Notes: generated from the sequence alone by a model not told the origin. A stretch of 64,000 nt of DNA from Pseudomonadota bacterium (GCA_021847345.1 JAJZTW010000015.1:1-64000); one strand, 5' to 3'; shown: positions 46,239 through 55,683, counted from the first letter of the stretch. Program-made: numbers and translations.

Positions 46239-47597
46239 TCAGCAGGCGACATCCCGCGCCGCACTGGCGAGTTCCTCGACGATCCGCGGCACCCAGTCGA
46301 GCTGTTCGGGCTTCATCAGGCAGGCGCGCAGCCCCAGCCATTCCGGGCCATCCCAGGCCATGCCCGCGTCGGCCGCGGCCGCGGCTCCCGGCAAGCGGGT
46401 CAGCGACAGGTGCAGCCCGGCGGCGCGCGCGCGCTGCTGCACCGCGCGCGCGCCGCGCGACGCCTGCTGAACGCCGCCGGCGCGCACCCCCCAGGCCACC
46501 ACGTCGAGCTGCGGCTGCGGCAGGACCACCCAGGTCGGGTCGGCGCTCAGCGCACGCCACAGTTGCAGCGCGGCGGCATGCGAACGCTCCAGGCCGCTGG
46601 CGAACGCGCCACCCCGCACCATCGGCAGCACGCGCAGCGTGGCCCACAGCGCGGCAGCGGCGGCCCCGGGTCGCGAACACTCCAGCGCGATGCGACCCAG
46701 ATGGGGCTGCGTGGGGTCGTGATAGGCGTAGTCCGCCTGATGCGCGTAGTGCCGGCCCAGCGAGCGGTCGCGCAGCAGCACGCAGGCGCAGCCGTAGGGC
46801 TGCAGGCCATGCTTGTGCGGATCGACCACGATGGAATCGGCTTCGCGCAAGGCGTCGAGACTTCGCCGCGTGTCGGCGTCGAGGTTGCCCGCCAGCGCGT
46901 GGTAGCCGCCGTAGGATGCGTCGGCATGCAGATGCAGCCCACGCTCGGCGCACAGGGCCGCGATCTGCGCCAACGGATCCACCGCGCCCAGCGCGGGCGT
47001 GCCCAGCGTGGCCACCACGCAGGCCACCTCGCCGCGCTCGAGCACGCGCCGCAGCGCCTGCGGCAGCATGCGCCCGCACGCATCCACCGCGACCGGCTCC
47101 CAGGCCATGCCGAGCATGCTCGCATGGCGCGCGTGACAATAGTGGGCCTGGGTCGACCCCACCACCAGCGGCACGCCGCCGGCAACTGCCCCGGGTTGCT
47201 CGAGCCAGCTCTCGCGGGCCAGCCACAAGGCCTCCAGGTTGGCCACCGTGCCGCCACCGCACAGGTGCCCGAGCGCATCCGGCCAGCCGAACAGGGCGCC
47301 GAGCTGGCGCACGCACTCGAGTTCCATCGAGGAGGTCGCCTCGCCGCCATCGAAGGCATGGTTGTTGAACTGTCGGTGCAATACCTGGGCATAGGCCAGG
47401 CGCGCAACCTCGTGCGGAGGCTTGCGCATGTGCGCCAGGTACAACGGGTGCGCGCAGTCGGGCTCCGCGCGCAGGCGCTGTTCGAGATGACGCAGCACCT
47501 GGCGCAGCGCGGGCGCCGGCGGCGCCGCTTGCGCCATGCGCGAGCGGCGCCAGGATCGGGCCTGGCCGGCGTCGCGCGGGTCCGGGAATTCATGCAT
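46239..47597 (-). CDS. PLP-dependent decarboxylase (tyrosine decarboxylase/MfnA-like)
   Basis: 452 residues from ATG 47597. Group II decarboxylase fold: LCGGGTVANLEALWLARESW, the pyridine-binding Asp in HLHADASYGGYHAL and the PLP Lys in VVDPHKHGLQPYGCACVLLRD. In methanogens MfnA makes tyramine for methanofuran; related enzymes decarboxylate aspartate or glutamate. Located among methylofuran genes, so a tyramine-forming role is plausible but unproven. Its start overlaps the stop of the amino acid kinase gene. Confidence 0.83.
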   Translation of the reverse strand: MHEFPDPRDAGQARSWRRSRMAQAAPPAPALRQVLRHLEQRLRAEPDCAHPLYLAHMRKPPHEVARLAYAQVLHRQFNNHAFDGGEATSSMELECVRQLGALFGWPDALGHLCGGGTVANLEALWLARESWLEQPGAVAGGVPLVVGSTQAHYCHARHASMLGMAWEPVAVDACGRMLPQALRRVLERGEVACVVATLGTPALGAVDPLAQIAALCAERGLHLHADASYGGYHALAGNLDADTRRSLDALREADSIVVDPHKHGLQPYGCACVLLRDRSLGRHYAHQADYAYHDPTQPHLGRIALECSRPGAAAAALWATLRVLPMVRGGAFASGLERSHAAALQLWRALSADPTWVVLPQPQLDVVAWGVRAGGVQQASRGARAVQQRARAAGLHLSLTRLPGAAAAADAGMAWDGPEWLGLRACLMKPEQLDWVPRIVEELASAARDVAC

Positions 47598-48243
47598 GGC
47601 CGTCGAGCTCCGGCTGCACGCGGGAAGCCGGCGACGCCGGCGTCGGCGCCCCGACCAGTTGTGCCAGCAGTCCATGTTCGGCGCGCTGCAGCCAGCGCAC
47701 CGGCAGTTCTCCGGCCTGCCGCCCGAACGCGCGGTCGACCGCCCCCGCGGCTGCCACCTCGTCCCAGTCGCCCGGCGGGCGCGAGACCGACTTGACGAGA
47801 ACCAGCCCGGCAGCTCCGAGGTGACGGGCCAGCCACGCCGCGAGACTGTCGGAGCTCATGTCCCAGCAAGGCTCGATGCCCGCGCCGCGTTGCCCCAGGC
47901 GCAGCGGCAGCCACACCGGCGTGCAGCCGCGGCGAAGCGCGCGTTGCATGTCACGCATGGTGGCGCAGGGCTCGATCCCGGGCTGCATGGCGCAGCATTG
48001 ACGCGCGTACATTTCCATTCCCACCAGGGCCATTTCGTGCGCGGCGACATCGTCGAAGCGCCAGCGCGCCTGCGCGCGGCGCACGGCATCGGCATACGCG
48101 CCGCCGCCACCGACCAGCACCACGCGCGGCGCCAGCGCCACGCAGGAGCGAAGCCACGGCGCAAGCTCGTCGGCCTCGCCCAGGCTGCCGCCGAGCTTGA
48201 TCACCCAGGGCGCGCCGGGCGTGGAGTCGGGCGCGGGCTTCAC
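47590..48243 (-). CDS. Amino acid kinase-family protein (MfnE-like)
   Basis: 217 residues from GTG 48243, overlapping the preceding stop (GTGA). Amino acid kinase signatures: PWVIKLGGSLGEADELAPWL near the N-terminus, VVLVGGGGAYADAVR, and a C-terminal WDMSSDSLAAWLARHLGAAGLVLVKSV. In archaea MfnE phosphorylates the aminomethylfuran phosphate for coupling to tyramine; this is the likely function given mfnB and the decarboxylase in the same cluster. Smaller than metabolic amino acid kinases. Confidence 0.82.
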   Translation of the reverse strand: MKPAPDSTPGAPWVIKLGGSLGEADELAPWLRSCVALAPRVVLVGGGGAYADAVRRAQARWRFDDVAAHEMALVGMEMYARQCCAMQPGIEPCATMRDMQRALRRGCTPVWLPLRLGQRGAGIEPCWDMSSDSLAAWLARHLGAAGLVLVKSVSRPPGDWDEVAAAGAVDRAFGRQAGELPVRWLQRAEHGLLAQLVGAPTPASPASRVQPELDGHA

Positions 48244-49301
48244 GTCCGGCGCCCCAGGTAGAGCAGACCGACCGCCACCGCGGGGGCGCAGCGATCGGCC
48301 CAGGCGAGCGCGGGCTGGGCCTGCAGCCCCAGCGCCGTGCAATAGGGCCAGACCTGGCGCCCCAGGCGGTGCGCCAGGCGCTCGACCACGAAGGCACCGA
48401 CGCCGGCCGCGACCACCGGTGCGTGCGCGGGCAGCCCGCTGCGCTCGAGCACCCGGCGCGCCGCGGCCTCGATGCGCCCGAGCTGGACGTCGGCAAACCA
48501 GGCCGCCAGCGCCTCCCAGGTCTCGGGGGCATGGTCGCCGGCGTCGCAACCGACCATGCGCGCCAGGCGCTGGGCGCTGGCCGGCGCGGTCTTCGCGGCA
48601 CCGTCGGCGGTGTCGTGCTGGTCGGCGCCGTCGGGCAGCCAGCCGAGCACGCGGTAGACATCGGCGGTGGTGGCGAACAGTTCGGCCATCAGCGCGACGT
48701 GGCGCCCGCCCACCGGAGCCGATTCGCCCAGCGCCATCAGCGGAGTGCGAACCGCGCCGGTGTAGACGAGTTCGCCCAGCGCCAGCCGGTCGCTGTCGCA
48801 ATGCCCCTCGGCCAGCACGCGCCCGGCCGCCACGGGCACGATGTCCACCGTGGTGCTGCCCATGTCGACCAGCAGCGCATGATCCATGCGCGCGGCCAGC
48901 GCGCGCGCGCTGGCGTGCCAGTTGTTGGAGGCCGCCAGTTGCGGGCGCGCGCGCACCGCGGGGCCGCGCAGCCAGCCGCCGTCGGCGGCGTAGAAGTCGA
49001 CCCGGCGCGCTCCCAGATGCTGCTCCAGCGCGTCCACCAGGCTGCGCACGCCGTGCTCGCGCGTGGGAAACAGGTCGGCCATTTCTCCGGTCATGGTCAC
49101 CGCGTGGGCCACTGGCGAGCGCGGGCATTGGCGAGTCAACACCTCGTCGATGGCGCGGTGCAGCTGCTCGACCCCGCGCCACAGCGCGCATGGGCGCTGG
49201 CATACGTCGCGCAGCGCGCCGCCGGCGTCGAAGCACGACACCTTCAGATGGGCGCCGCCGACGTCCCAGCCCAGCACCGTCTCAGGTCGTCGTTGCGGCA
49301 T
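48240..49301 (-). CDS. Hydantoinase/oxoprolinase-like H4MPT-linked protein
   Basis: 353 residues from ATG 49301. ASKHA ATPase fold of the hydantoinase/oxoprolinase superfamily: VLGWDVGGAHLKVSCFDAGG, AVTMTGEMADLFPTREHGV, DHALLVDMGSTTVDIVPV and APVVAAGVGAFVVERLA. It fits the family annotated as probable H4MPT-linked C1 transfer pathway protein. By analogy with archaeal MfnF it may join the furan and amine parts of the methylofuran core. Ends overlap both neighbours, so co-translated. Confidence 0.83.
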   Translation of the reverse strand: MPQRRPETVLGWDVGGAHLKVSCFDAGGALRDVCQRPCALWRGVEQLHRAIDEVLTRQCPRSPVAHAVTMTGEMADLFPTREHGVRSLVDALEQHLGARRVDFYAADGGWLRGPAVRARPQLAASNNWHASARALAARMDHALLVDMGSTTVDIVPVAAGRVLAEGHCDSDRLALGELVYTGAVRTPLMALGESAPVGGRHVALMAELFATTADVYRVLGWLPDGADQHDTADGAAKTAPASAQRLARMVGCDAGDHAPETWEALAAWFADVQLGRIEAAARRVLERSGLPAHAPVVAAGVGAFVVERLAHRLGRQVWPYCTALGLQAQPALAWADRCAPAVAVGLLYLGRRT

Positions 49302-50301
49302 GTGCGAGCTCCACGCGCACGTTGCGCGACGGATGCGCCGGCGCGGGCAGGTGCGGCAGGTCCAGCAGCGCACGGGCCGGGTTCAGGCCCAGCGTCTCGC
49401 GCAGTCCGGCATACGACAGCGTGGCCCGCGGGTTGACCTCCAGCACCACCGGGCCGGCGGGGCCGAGCACCAGGTCGACGCCGGCGTGCCCCCACAGGCC
49501 GGCAAGCGCGCGCGCCACCGCGGCGGCCAGGCGGGCCAGCGTGCCGTCGGCGTCGCCGCATGCGCCCACCGTCACGCCATGCAGGCGCAGGACTCCGTCC
49601 TGTTCACCGATCCACTGCCGGTTGACGCTGAGCAGGCTCGCCCGGCCGTCGGCGCACAGCAGCGACAGCGACAGCGGCGTGCCCTCCACCCAGGGCTGGT
49701 ACACCGCGCGTTCACCGAGTTCGGCCTGCCCCCAGGCCCAGGCCCGGTCGGCCGTGTCGAAGCGGCGCTGCCCTTCACAGCCCACGCCGTCGTCGGGCTT
49801 GACGACCACGCCTGCGCGAACCAGGGCGCCGCCGCGCCACACGCGCGGGTCGCGCAGCGTGGGCACGCAGGGAACGCCGTGCGCGGCCAGCCACTGCGCG
49901 CATTGGATCTTGCTCGAGCACAGTCGCACGGTGGCCACGTCGCTGCCCAGCAGGCGACATCCGGCGTCGAGGGCCTGCCGGCTCAGCGTGGCGAGCTGGT
50001 CGCCGGTTTCCGGTGCCGTGAGCCACACGGCGTCACTGCGCGCCAGCTCGCGCTGCAGGACCTGCGGGAAGGCGCCGGCGCGCACCCCATGCAGCTCGAT
50101 TCCCGCGGGCGTGTCAAGGCACAGACGCGCATCGAGCAACGAGCTCACGCGCAGTCCGTCGGCGAGTTCCGGCGCCTCCAGCAGCGCGGCGAGGTCGGCC
50201 AGCTGTGCCTGGCGCATGCACTCGGCGTCGGCCAAAATGGCGGGCAGCGCAAGCTCGGACCATGCGCCGCCGGTGAGCGTTTCAACGTGCAGGAGTTTCA
50301 T
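49282..50301 (-). CDS. ATP-grasp ligase of the methylofuran/H4MPT cluster
   Basis: 339 residues from ATG 50301 (MKLLHVETLTGG); ATG 50322 (MIRSRRD...) is possible. ATP-grasp motifs are VRLCSSKIQCAQWLAAHGVPC, GVVVKPDDGVGCEGQ, YQPWVEGTPLSLSLL and VDLVLGPAGPVVLEVNPR. Probably a glutamate or amine ligase in cofactor side-chain assembly; substrate unassigned. First gene of the second minus-strand operon. Its start codon overlaps that of the opposite-strand HisA-like gene, so its promoter must lie inside that gene. Confidence 0.8.
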   Translation of the reverse strand: MKLLHVETLTGGAWSELALPAILADAECMRQAQLADLAALLEAPELADGLRVSSLLDARLCLDTPAGIELHGVRAGAFPQVLQRELARSDAVWLTAPETGDQLATLSRQALDAGCRLLGSDVATVRLCSSKIQCAQWLAAHGVPCVPTLRDPRVWRGGALVRAGVVVKPDDGVGCEGQRRFDTADRAWAWGQAELGERAVYQPWVEGTPLSLSLLCADGRASLLSVNRQWIGEQDGVLRLHGVTVGACGDADGTLARLAAAVARALAGLWGHAGVDLVLGPAGPVVLEVNPRATLSYAGLRETLGLNPARALLDLPHLPAPAHPSRNVRVELAHAATTT

Positions 50302-50998
50302 GTCCCGTCTGCTGCGAATCATTCCGGTACTCGACCTGCTCGGCGGGCAGGTGGTGCATGCCCGCCAGGGCCGGCGCGAGCAGTACCGGCCGCTGCGAAG
50401 CCCGCTGGCGCCGTCCGGCAGCGAGCCGCTGCAGGTGCTGCAGGGCCTGCTCGCGCTGCATGGCTTCGATACCGTATACCTCGCCGACCTCGACGCCCTG
50501 CAAGGCGCCGCGCCGCATCGCGAGGTGCTCGAGCGCATGCGCGCGAGCCATCCGCGCCTGCGCCTGTGGGTGGACGCCGGCGAGCACACGGCCACCCTTG
50601 CCGACGAATATGGCATCACCGGGGTGTTCGGCACCGAGACCCTGGCAGCCCCGCCGAGCGCGCCCGCGAAGCACCCCTGGGTGCTGTCGCTGGACTTCCG
50701 CGACGGACTGCCGCTGGGCGAGCACGCGGCCGCCTGGCTGGCCGCCCCCGGCTGCTGGCCCGACGACGTGGTGGTGATGAGCCTGGAGCGGGTCGGCGCC
50801 GCCGACGGCCCCGACCTGCCTCGCCTGCGCGAGCTGCGCGCACGGGCCCCGCACGCGCGCTGGCACGCCGCCGGCGGCGTGCGCGACGCGGCCGACCTGC
50901 GGCGATTGCGCAACCTGGGGCTTCATGGTGCCTTGCTCGCGTCGGCGCTGCATGACGGGCGCCTGGGCGCCGCGCAGCTGCGGCGCCTGGCGCTTTGA
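50300..50998 (+). CDS. HisA/HisF-like TIM-barrel protein
   Basis: 232 residues from ATG 50300, 5 nt after AGGAG. Resembles ProFAR isomerase: RIIPVLDLLGGQVVHARQGRR, FDTVYLADLDALQG, LRLWVDAGEHT, HPWVLSLDFRDG and RWHAAGGVRDAADLRRLRNLGLHGALLASALHDG. No histidine genes are nearby. HisA-like proteins of this type are part of the methanopterin/methanofuran gene set. It is a single plus-strand gene between two minus-strand operons, with 8 bp to the fae stop. Confidence 0.83.
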   Translation: MSRLLRIIPVLDLLGGQVVHARQGRREQYRPLRSPLAPSGSEPLQVLQGLLALHGFDTVYLADLDALQGAAPHREVLERMRASHPRLRLWVDAGEHTATLADEYGITGVFGTETLAAPPSAPAKHPWVLSLDFRDGLPLGEHAAAWLAAPGCWPDDVVVMSLERVGAADGPDLPRLRELRARAPHARWHAAGGVRDAADLRRLRNLGLHGALLASALHDGRLGAAQLRRLAL

Positions 50999-51006
50999 AT
51001 GCCGCG

Positions 51007-51519
51007 TCAGTTGTGCGCCGCGAACGGGTGCCCGGTCGAGGCCTTCTTCGCCACGACCTCGGAGGCCTTGGGCTGGCCCGAGATGGCTCGCGCGATGGCC
51101 TCCTTGGTCGCCTGGTAGTTGTAGTCCTGGATCTTCGCGTCGTCGGCCGCCAGCCAGTGGATGAACACGCCGACGCAGATGAACACATCGTCGGCCTCGT
51201 CGGCCGGAATGGTTCCGTTCTCGACGCTGTCGGCGACCGCCATCGCGACGCCGCGCTGGGCCGGGCCGAACATCTGCACCGCCTGCTTGGCGCCCTTGAT
51301 CGTGACCTTGTTGAACATCATGGTGTTGGGCTTGCAGGGCAGGTTCGGCGCCACCACCGCGAGCAGGCTGGTGAAGCCGTCCTTGTTGTTGACCAGGCCC
51401 TGGCAGAACGCGGCCTCGACGGCGCTTCCGCGCGGGCCCATGATGAGGTCGATGTGCGCCACCTCGTTGCCGTCGCCCACCAGCGACTCGCCCACCATCA
51501 CGCGATTGATCTTGCTCAT
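51007..51519 (-). CDS. fae: Formaldehyde-activating enzyme Fae
   Basis: 170 residues from ATG 51519 behind AAGGAGAAGAGC, the length and start of known Fae. Condenses formaldehyde with tetrahydromethanopterin to methylene-H4MPT in the cytoplasm. Highly typical sequence: [20 protein letters not shown] with the catalytic His, [38 protein letters not shown] and [10 protein letters not shown]. The frame stays open upstream to a further ATG at 51648 (see next entry). Last gene of the mptG-mtdB-mch operon. Confidence 0.97.
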   Translation of the reverse strand: MSKINRVMVGESLVGDGNEVAHIDLIMGPRGSAVEAAFCQGLVNNKDGFTSLLAVVAPNLPCKPNTMMFNKVTIKGAKQAVQMFGPAQRGVAMAVADSVENGTIPADEADDVFICVGVFIHWLAADDAKIQDYNYQATKEAIARAISGQPKASEVVAKKASTGHPFAAHN

Positions 51520-51648
51520 GCTCTTCTCCTTGGTTGCAACCGACCCGGGTTTACCCTGTGCAGCCGCTGACGCCGGATCCACGCCCTGCGACTGGTCTGC
51601 CCGCGGATTCGCGAACAGGCTCTTGATCTCATCCCATAGGCTCGTCAT
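51520..51648 (-). other. In-frame 43-codon segment upstream of fae with its own coupled start
   Basis: ATG 51648 overlaps the stop of the CitG-like gene as ATGA, follows AGGGAAGG, and is in frame with fae without a stop. It would add a hydrophilic, amphipathic extension ([20 protein letters not shown]...) to Fae. It could be a translated leader, an alternative N-terminus, or chance. Confidence 0.5.
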
Positions 51649-52562
51649 GCCTTCCCTGCCTCCCCTTGTGGTGATCCGGAACCGCTGCCGGCGAGCGCCT
51701 GCCCGGCGGCGCCAAGGCGCTCGGCGAGCAGCGTGGCCACCGTCAGGTCGGCACTTGTTCCGGGGTTGATTCCGCGCTGCCGGCAATCGCGGTCGAGTCG
51801 ATGCAGCGCCTGCTGCCAGTGGGCACCGGCCAGCACATCGCTGCGACAGCGGCGCGCCTGCTGGCGCAGTTCGCGCGCGCACGAGGCACCGTGCTTGCGC
51901 GCCACGTGGCTGTCGTCGAATGCACAGAGGAAGTCCAGGAAGGTCAGCGCCACGGCGGCGCACTCCCGGCCCCGGCGGGCGCGCTCGCGGCGCAGCGCGG
52001 GCAGCCCGAGATCGAACACGTCCGCGTAGTCCGTGACGTACTGGGCGGCGACGAGGTCGCGCGCGGCGGCCTCGCGCATCGCCTGCAGCAGGCTCGCCTG
52101 CGCCGGCTGCCGCACGTCGTGGCGCGCGCTGTGTCCGAGCCCGGCCGGCTCCGCCAGCGCGATGGCCTCGAAGGCGCAGCTCGCGTCGTGCACGTCGAGC
52201 TCGCGCAGGCTGCGGCCCAGCGCCAGGCGCAGGTCCGCCGACGCCTCGCCGCGTTGCCAGGCATGCAGCAACGGCGCGCACAGCAGCACGATTCCCAGGT
52301 TGGTGTTGCAGCCGACCTCGGCCCGCGTGGCACGCACCGCATGCAGCACGCGCTCGCCGATGCTCAGGCCGAGGCAGGCCAGCGGCGCCGCGCTGACGCG
52401 CGCGCTGCGCAGGAAATCGCGCGCCGTCATGCCGTGCGCGGGCCCGCCCACGCGCACGTTGCCGGGCTTGGCGCAGGCCACGTCGGCATGACAGGCGATG
52501 CGGTAGGCCTGCATGGCGCGGCGCTCGAGCGCCGCGGCGCCGTCGTGGTGCGGGTGGCCCAT
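51645..52562 (-). CDS. CitG/MdcB-like (triphosphoribosyl-dephospho-CoA synthase family) protein
   Basis: 305 residues from ATG 52562 behind GAGGAGCC. All-helical CitG fold with [18 protein letters not shown] near the N-terminus, [20 protein letters not shown], and [20 protein letters not shown] near the end. Family members transfer a ribosyl-phosphate from ATP, fitting the ribosyl-phosphate side chain of methanopterin-type cofactors. No citrate or malonate decarboxylase genes are nearby. Stop overlaps the upstream start for fae. Confidence 0.83.
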   Translation of the reverse strand: MGHPHHDGAAALERRAMQAYRIACHADVACAKPGNVRVGGPAHGMTARDFLRSARVSAAPLACLGLSIGERVLHAVRATRAEVGCNTNLGIVLLCAPLLHAWQRGEASADLRLALGRSLRELDVHDASCAFEAIALAEPAGLGHSARHDVRQPAQASLLQAMREAAARDLVAAQYVTDYADVFDLGLPALRRERARRGRECAAVALTFLDFLCAFDDSHVARKHGASCARELRQQARRCRSDVLAGAHWQQALHRLDRDCRQRGINPGTSADLTVATLLAERLGAAGQALAGSGSGSPQGEAGKA

Positions 52563-52574
52563 GCTCGAGGCTCC

Positions 52575-53477
52575 TCAGGCCAGGCGCCGCCGCGCGGGGG
52601 CGCAGCGCTGCAGGAAATCGCGCACCAGCGCGTCGGCGATGTCGACGTCGGTCTGCCCCTGCAGGCCCTTCCAGGCCGGGATGCTGTTGACCTCCAGCAC
52701 CTGCAGGCGCCCCTGGGGGTCGTGCATCAGGTCGACCCCGGCGTAGTCCATGTCGAGCGCCTGGCAGGCGGCGAGCGCCAGCTCGGCCAGCCGCGGGTCG
52801 GGCGGCGCCGGCAGGCAGCGCGCGCCCTGCGCGACGTTGTGCACCCAGCCGCTGCCGCGCCGGGTCATCGCCGCGCACACGCGTGCGCCGACGACCAGCA
52901 CGCGGTAATCCTGGCCGCTGCCCTGGCGCGGGCCGATGTAGCGCTGCAGGTAGTACACCGAGCCGGCGTCGAGTTCGGGAAGCGCATCCCCGGCGGCGAT
53001 GCGCCGCAGGCCGACGCCCTGGGAGCCGAACAGCGGCTTGAGCACCAGCTCCTCGCCACGCGCGGTCTGCCGCAGCACGACGCGCCGGGCCTGCGCCGCC
53101 GATTCCACGGCCCAGGTCGGCGGCGTCGGCACGCCGGCGGCGTGCAGCAGCAGGCTGGTCATCGCCTTGTCCACGCTGACCTCGATGGCGCGCGCCCGGT
53201 TGTACACCGGCACGCCCAGCGCCTGCAGCGCATGCAGCACATCCAGGCGCAGCACGACCTGCTCCAGGCCCCCGCCCGGCACTCCGCGCACGAAGGCGCC
53301 GTCCGGCAGGCCGTCGCCGAAGCCCGGAATTCGCAGCCCGGCCGGGTGCGAAAGGTCCACGCGACAGTCGCGCAGCGACACCGTGCGAAGCAGGCAGCCG
53401 TGACTGGCGAAGGCTCGCCGCAGGCGGGCGCCGTGCCAGCCCGGCTCGTCGCTGAACAGGACCATGCGCTGCTTCAT
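52575..53477 (-). CDS. RimK-type ATP-grasp ligase (MptN-like)
   Basis: 300 residues; ATG overlaps the mch stop (ATGA). RimK/MptN-like ATP-grasp: [69 protein letters not shown], and the Mg site [16 protein letters not shown]. MptN adds glutamate to tetrahydromethanopterin in archaea and RimK adds glutamate to protein. Here glutamylation of H4MPT or of the long polyglutamate tail of methylofuran is likely. Confidence 0.85.
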   Translation of the reverse strand: MKQRMVLFSDEPGWHGARLRRAFASHGCLLRTVSLRDCRVDLSHPAGLRIPGFGDGLPDGAFVRGVPGGGLEQVVLRLDVLHALQALGVPVYNRARAIEVSVDKAMTSLLLHAAGVPTPPTWAVESAAQARRVVLRQTARGEELVLKPLFGSQGVGLRRIAAGDALPELDAGSVYYLQRYIGPRQGSGQDYRVLVVGARVCAAMTRRGSGWVHNVAQGARCLPAPPDPRLAELALAACQALDMDYAGVDLMHDPQGRLQVLEVNSIPAWKGLQGQTDVDIADALVRDFLQRCAPARRRLA

Positions 53478-54487
53478 GCGAAGGACCTCTGCAGCAGCTC
53501 GGGCGCCAGATGCCCGGCATGGAAGCTGCGACCGCTGGACAGCGAAGTCACGCTCACGCGTGCCGGTGCGAACAGCAGCGGATCGATCTTGTAGAAGTCG
53601 TGCCCGGCGGCGCGGAACACCTCGGCGAAGGGGCGTCCGTAGTCCTTCGACGCGTCGCTGGGCAGGCCGCGCGCGAGCTGCTCGGCCTCGTCGTCGCCGC
53701 AGGCCACGAACAGATGCACGCGACCACCGAACAGGATGGCGTCGTTGCTGCGCCCCATCGCGCTGAGAAAGTCGGCCGACGGCGGGCACAGCGGCGCGCT
53801 GCCCAGGCCGTCGACCACGCGCGAGAGGTCGAAGCCCAGGTAATGCGCCTTGTGCAGCGCCACTTCGAGCACGCGCGCGACCACCTGCACCGAGCCGGCC
53901 AGGCTGGTGGTCGGCGTCAGCACGATGCTCAGGCGCTGCGGCTGCACGCCGCATTGCTCGGCCACGCGGTCGAGCAATGGCAGCGGGGGCTGCTTGTCGG
54001 TCTCCAGCACGAGGCAGGCATCGTCGGCGCGATCGGCATAGCCGAGGTCGGAGAACAGGCTTTCCTTGCAGGCCAGCGCACGCGCCGGCCCCGAGCCGAG
54101 GGCGAAAAAGCCCTGCCGGCCCTCGCCATGCGAAAGGCTCCAGCCGGCGTACTGGCTGCCCAGGCAGGCCAGCACCGGCTGCGCGGTTCGCACCTGCAGC
54201 TCCCAGGGCCATTCGGGGTGGGGCCCGCTGCAGCTCAGGCCCACCGAACCCAGCCCCCCGAGGCAGATCTCGGCGATTCGCCGCCCGGCCTCGATGCCGC
54301 CGCGCGCGTGGATTCCCGCATCGATCAGGCGCACGCCGTTGTCCAGGCGCTGCACCAGCAGGCGCAGCGCGCCGGCCTGCTCGACGAGCTGCTCGACCAG
54401 CGGCGCGGCCAGCCGGCTGACACTGGGCGCCTGCGCGCCGTCGCCGGCCGCGGCATGCGCCGCCGGCTTGCTCGAATCCGGATTCAT
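53474..54487 (-). CDS. mch: Methenyl-H4MPT cyclohydrolase
   Basis: 337 residues from ATG 54487, overlapping the preceding stop (ATGA). Converts methenyl-H4MPT to 5-formyl-H4MPT, the step between MtdB and Fhc. Typical blocks: [89 protein letters not shown], and [29 protein letters not shown]. The length is as in other Mch proteins. Confidence 0.96.
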   Translation of the reverse strand: MNPDSSKPAAHAAAGDGAQAPSVSRLAAPLVEQLVEQAGALRLLVQRLDNGVRLIDAGIHARGGIEAGRRIAEICLGGLGSVGLSCSGPHPEWPWELQVRTAQPVLACLGSQYAGWSLSHGEGRQGFFALGSGPARALACKESLFSDLGYADRADDACLVLETDKQPPLPLLDRVAEQCGVQPQRLSIVLTPTTSLAGSVQVVARVLEVALHKAHYLGFDLSRVVDGLGSAPLCPPSADFLSAMGRSNDAILFGGRVHLFVACGDDEAEQLARGLPSDASKDYGRPFAEVFRAAGHDFYKIDPLLFAPARVSVTSLSSGRSFHAGHLAPELLQRSFA

Positions 54488-55683
54488 GCGCAGACTCCCG
54501 ATGAGGCAGCGGCCTTGTCGGCCAGCGCGGGCGAGTTCGGTTCCCGCAGGCGGCGCTCGACGCTGCCTGCGCGCGCCGCGGCCAGCGCCGCCGCGCGCGC
54601 CGGAGCGATATGGCGGGCATGCACCGTGCACAGCGGCGAACCCGCGGCGATGTGCTGCCCGGCCGGCGGAAGGTCGCGGCACCATCCCGGCCAGCGCATG
54701 TCCTCGGGCACGCACAGCTCGCGCGACGCATAGGCCACCGCCAGCGCATGGGCTCCGCCGGCATGCACGGGTCCGTCGGGCAGTTCCCCGTCGCAGGCGC
54801 GCAGATGCCAATCCAGCAGCGGCGGCATGCCGCCCAGGTCCCACAGCTCGACCGTGGCCGTGGGGCGCGGATTGAGCTCGAGCAGCTGCGCGCGGGCGCC
54901 GTCGACCACGAAGTCGAGCCCGCACATGCCGCGCAGGCCCAGGCGACGCACCAGGCGCTGCGCGGCGCGCAGGAGTTCGGCGCGCGGAGCGGCGGGCAGC
55001 GCCACCGGCGCGCTGGCTCCGCTGAATGCGAAGGGCCCCGGGGCGGTCGCCGTCACCGGCAGCATGCGGTTGAAGCCGATCACGCGCAGGCTGGCGCCAT
55101 CGGCGACGAACAGCAGCGAGTACACGGGGCCGTCGAGCTGACGCTGCGCATACCAGACGGGGCCGGCAAGCGCCTCGCCGGGCGCCAGTTCGCGCACGTG
55201 CAGCCCCCCGCTGCTGGCTGCGCGCTTGGCCAGCCAGCGTCCGTGGCGCGGCGCGCCGTCCCAGGCGACTTCGGGATGCGCGATGCGCAGCTCGCGCAAG
55301 AGTTCGAACCATTGCGCAGGGTGCGCCAGCAGATCCCACACCTGCGGATCGTTGCCGGCGAGTCGATGTTCGCGAGCCAGCTCGCGCAGCACCCAGGAGC
55401 CGGACTCCAGCCCCGAGCCGACGACCAGCGTCAGCCCGCCGGCGGGAGCCAGGCGGCGCACCGCCCGCAGCACGGATTGCCCATCGAGCCCGCCATCCGC
55501 CGCGAGCTCGGCAGCGTGCCAGCCGTGGGCGGCGGCGCGGGTGTCGATGTCCCCGTACGCGTCGACGGCCAGCGCACGCCGGCCCGCGCGCTGCGCGGCG
55601 CGCACGAGCATGCGCGCGCTGGTCGACACGACCAGCACGGGCGGCCTGGCATCGCGCCGGCCTTGCGCCTGCTCAGGCGACAT
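54484..55683 (-). CDS. ATP-grasp protein of the H4MPT gene set
   Basis: 399 residues from ATG 55683, overlapping mtdB by 11 nt. An N-terminal Rossmann-like domain (PPVLVVSTSARMLVRAAQRAGRRALAVDAYGD) precedes an ATP-grasp domain with GRWLAKRAASSGGLHVREL, QLDGPVYSLLFVADG and GMCGLDFVVDGARAQLLELNPRPTAT. A C-terminal domain contains HARHIAPARAAALAA. A conserved neighbour of mtdB and mch in methylotrophs. Ligase activity is expected, but the substrate is unassigned. Confidence 0.83.
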   Translation of the reverse strand: MSPEQAQGRRDARPPVLVVSTSARMLVRAAQRAGRRALAVDAYGDIDTRAAAHGWHAAELAADGGLDGQSVLRAVRRLAPAGGLTLVVGSGLESGSWVLRELAREHRLAGNDPQVWDLLAHPAQWFELLRELRIAHPEVAWDGAPRHGRWLAKRAASSGGLHVRELAPGEALAGPVWYAQRQLDGPVYSLLFVADGASLRVIGFNRMLPVTATAPGPFAFSGASAPVALPAAPRAELLRAAQRLVRRLGLRGMCGLDFVVDGARAQLLELNPRPTATVELWDLGGMPPLLDWHLRACDGELPDGPVHAGGAHALAVAYASRELCVPEDMRWPGWCRDLPPAGQHIAAGSPLCTVHARHIAPARAAALAAARAGSVERRLREPNSPALADKAAASSGVCA

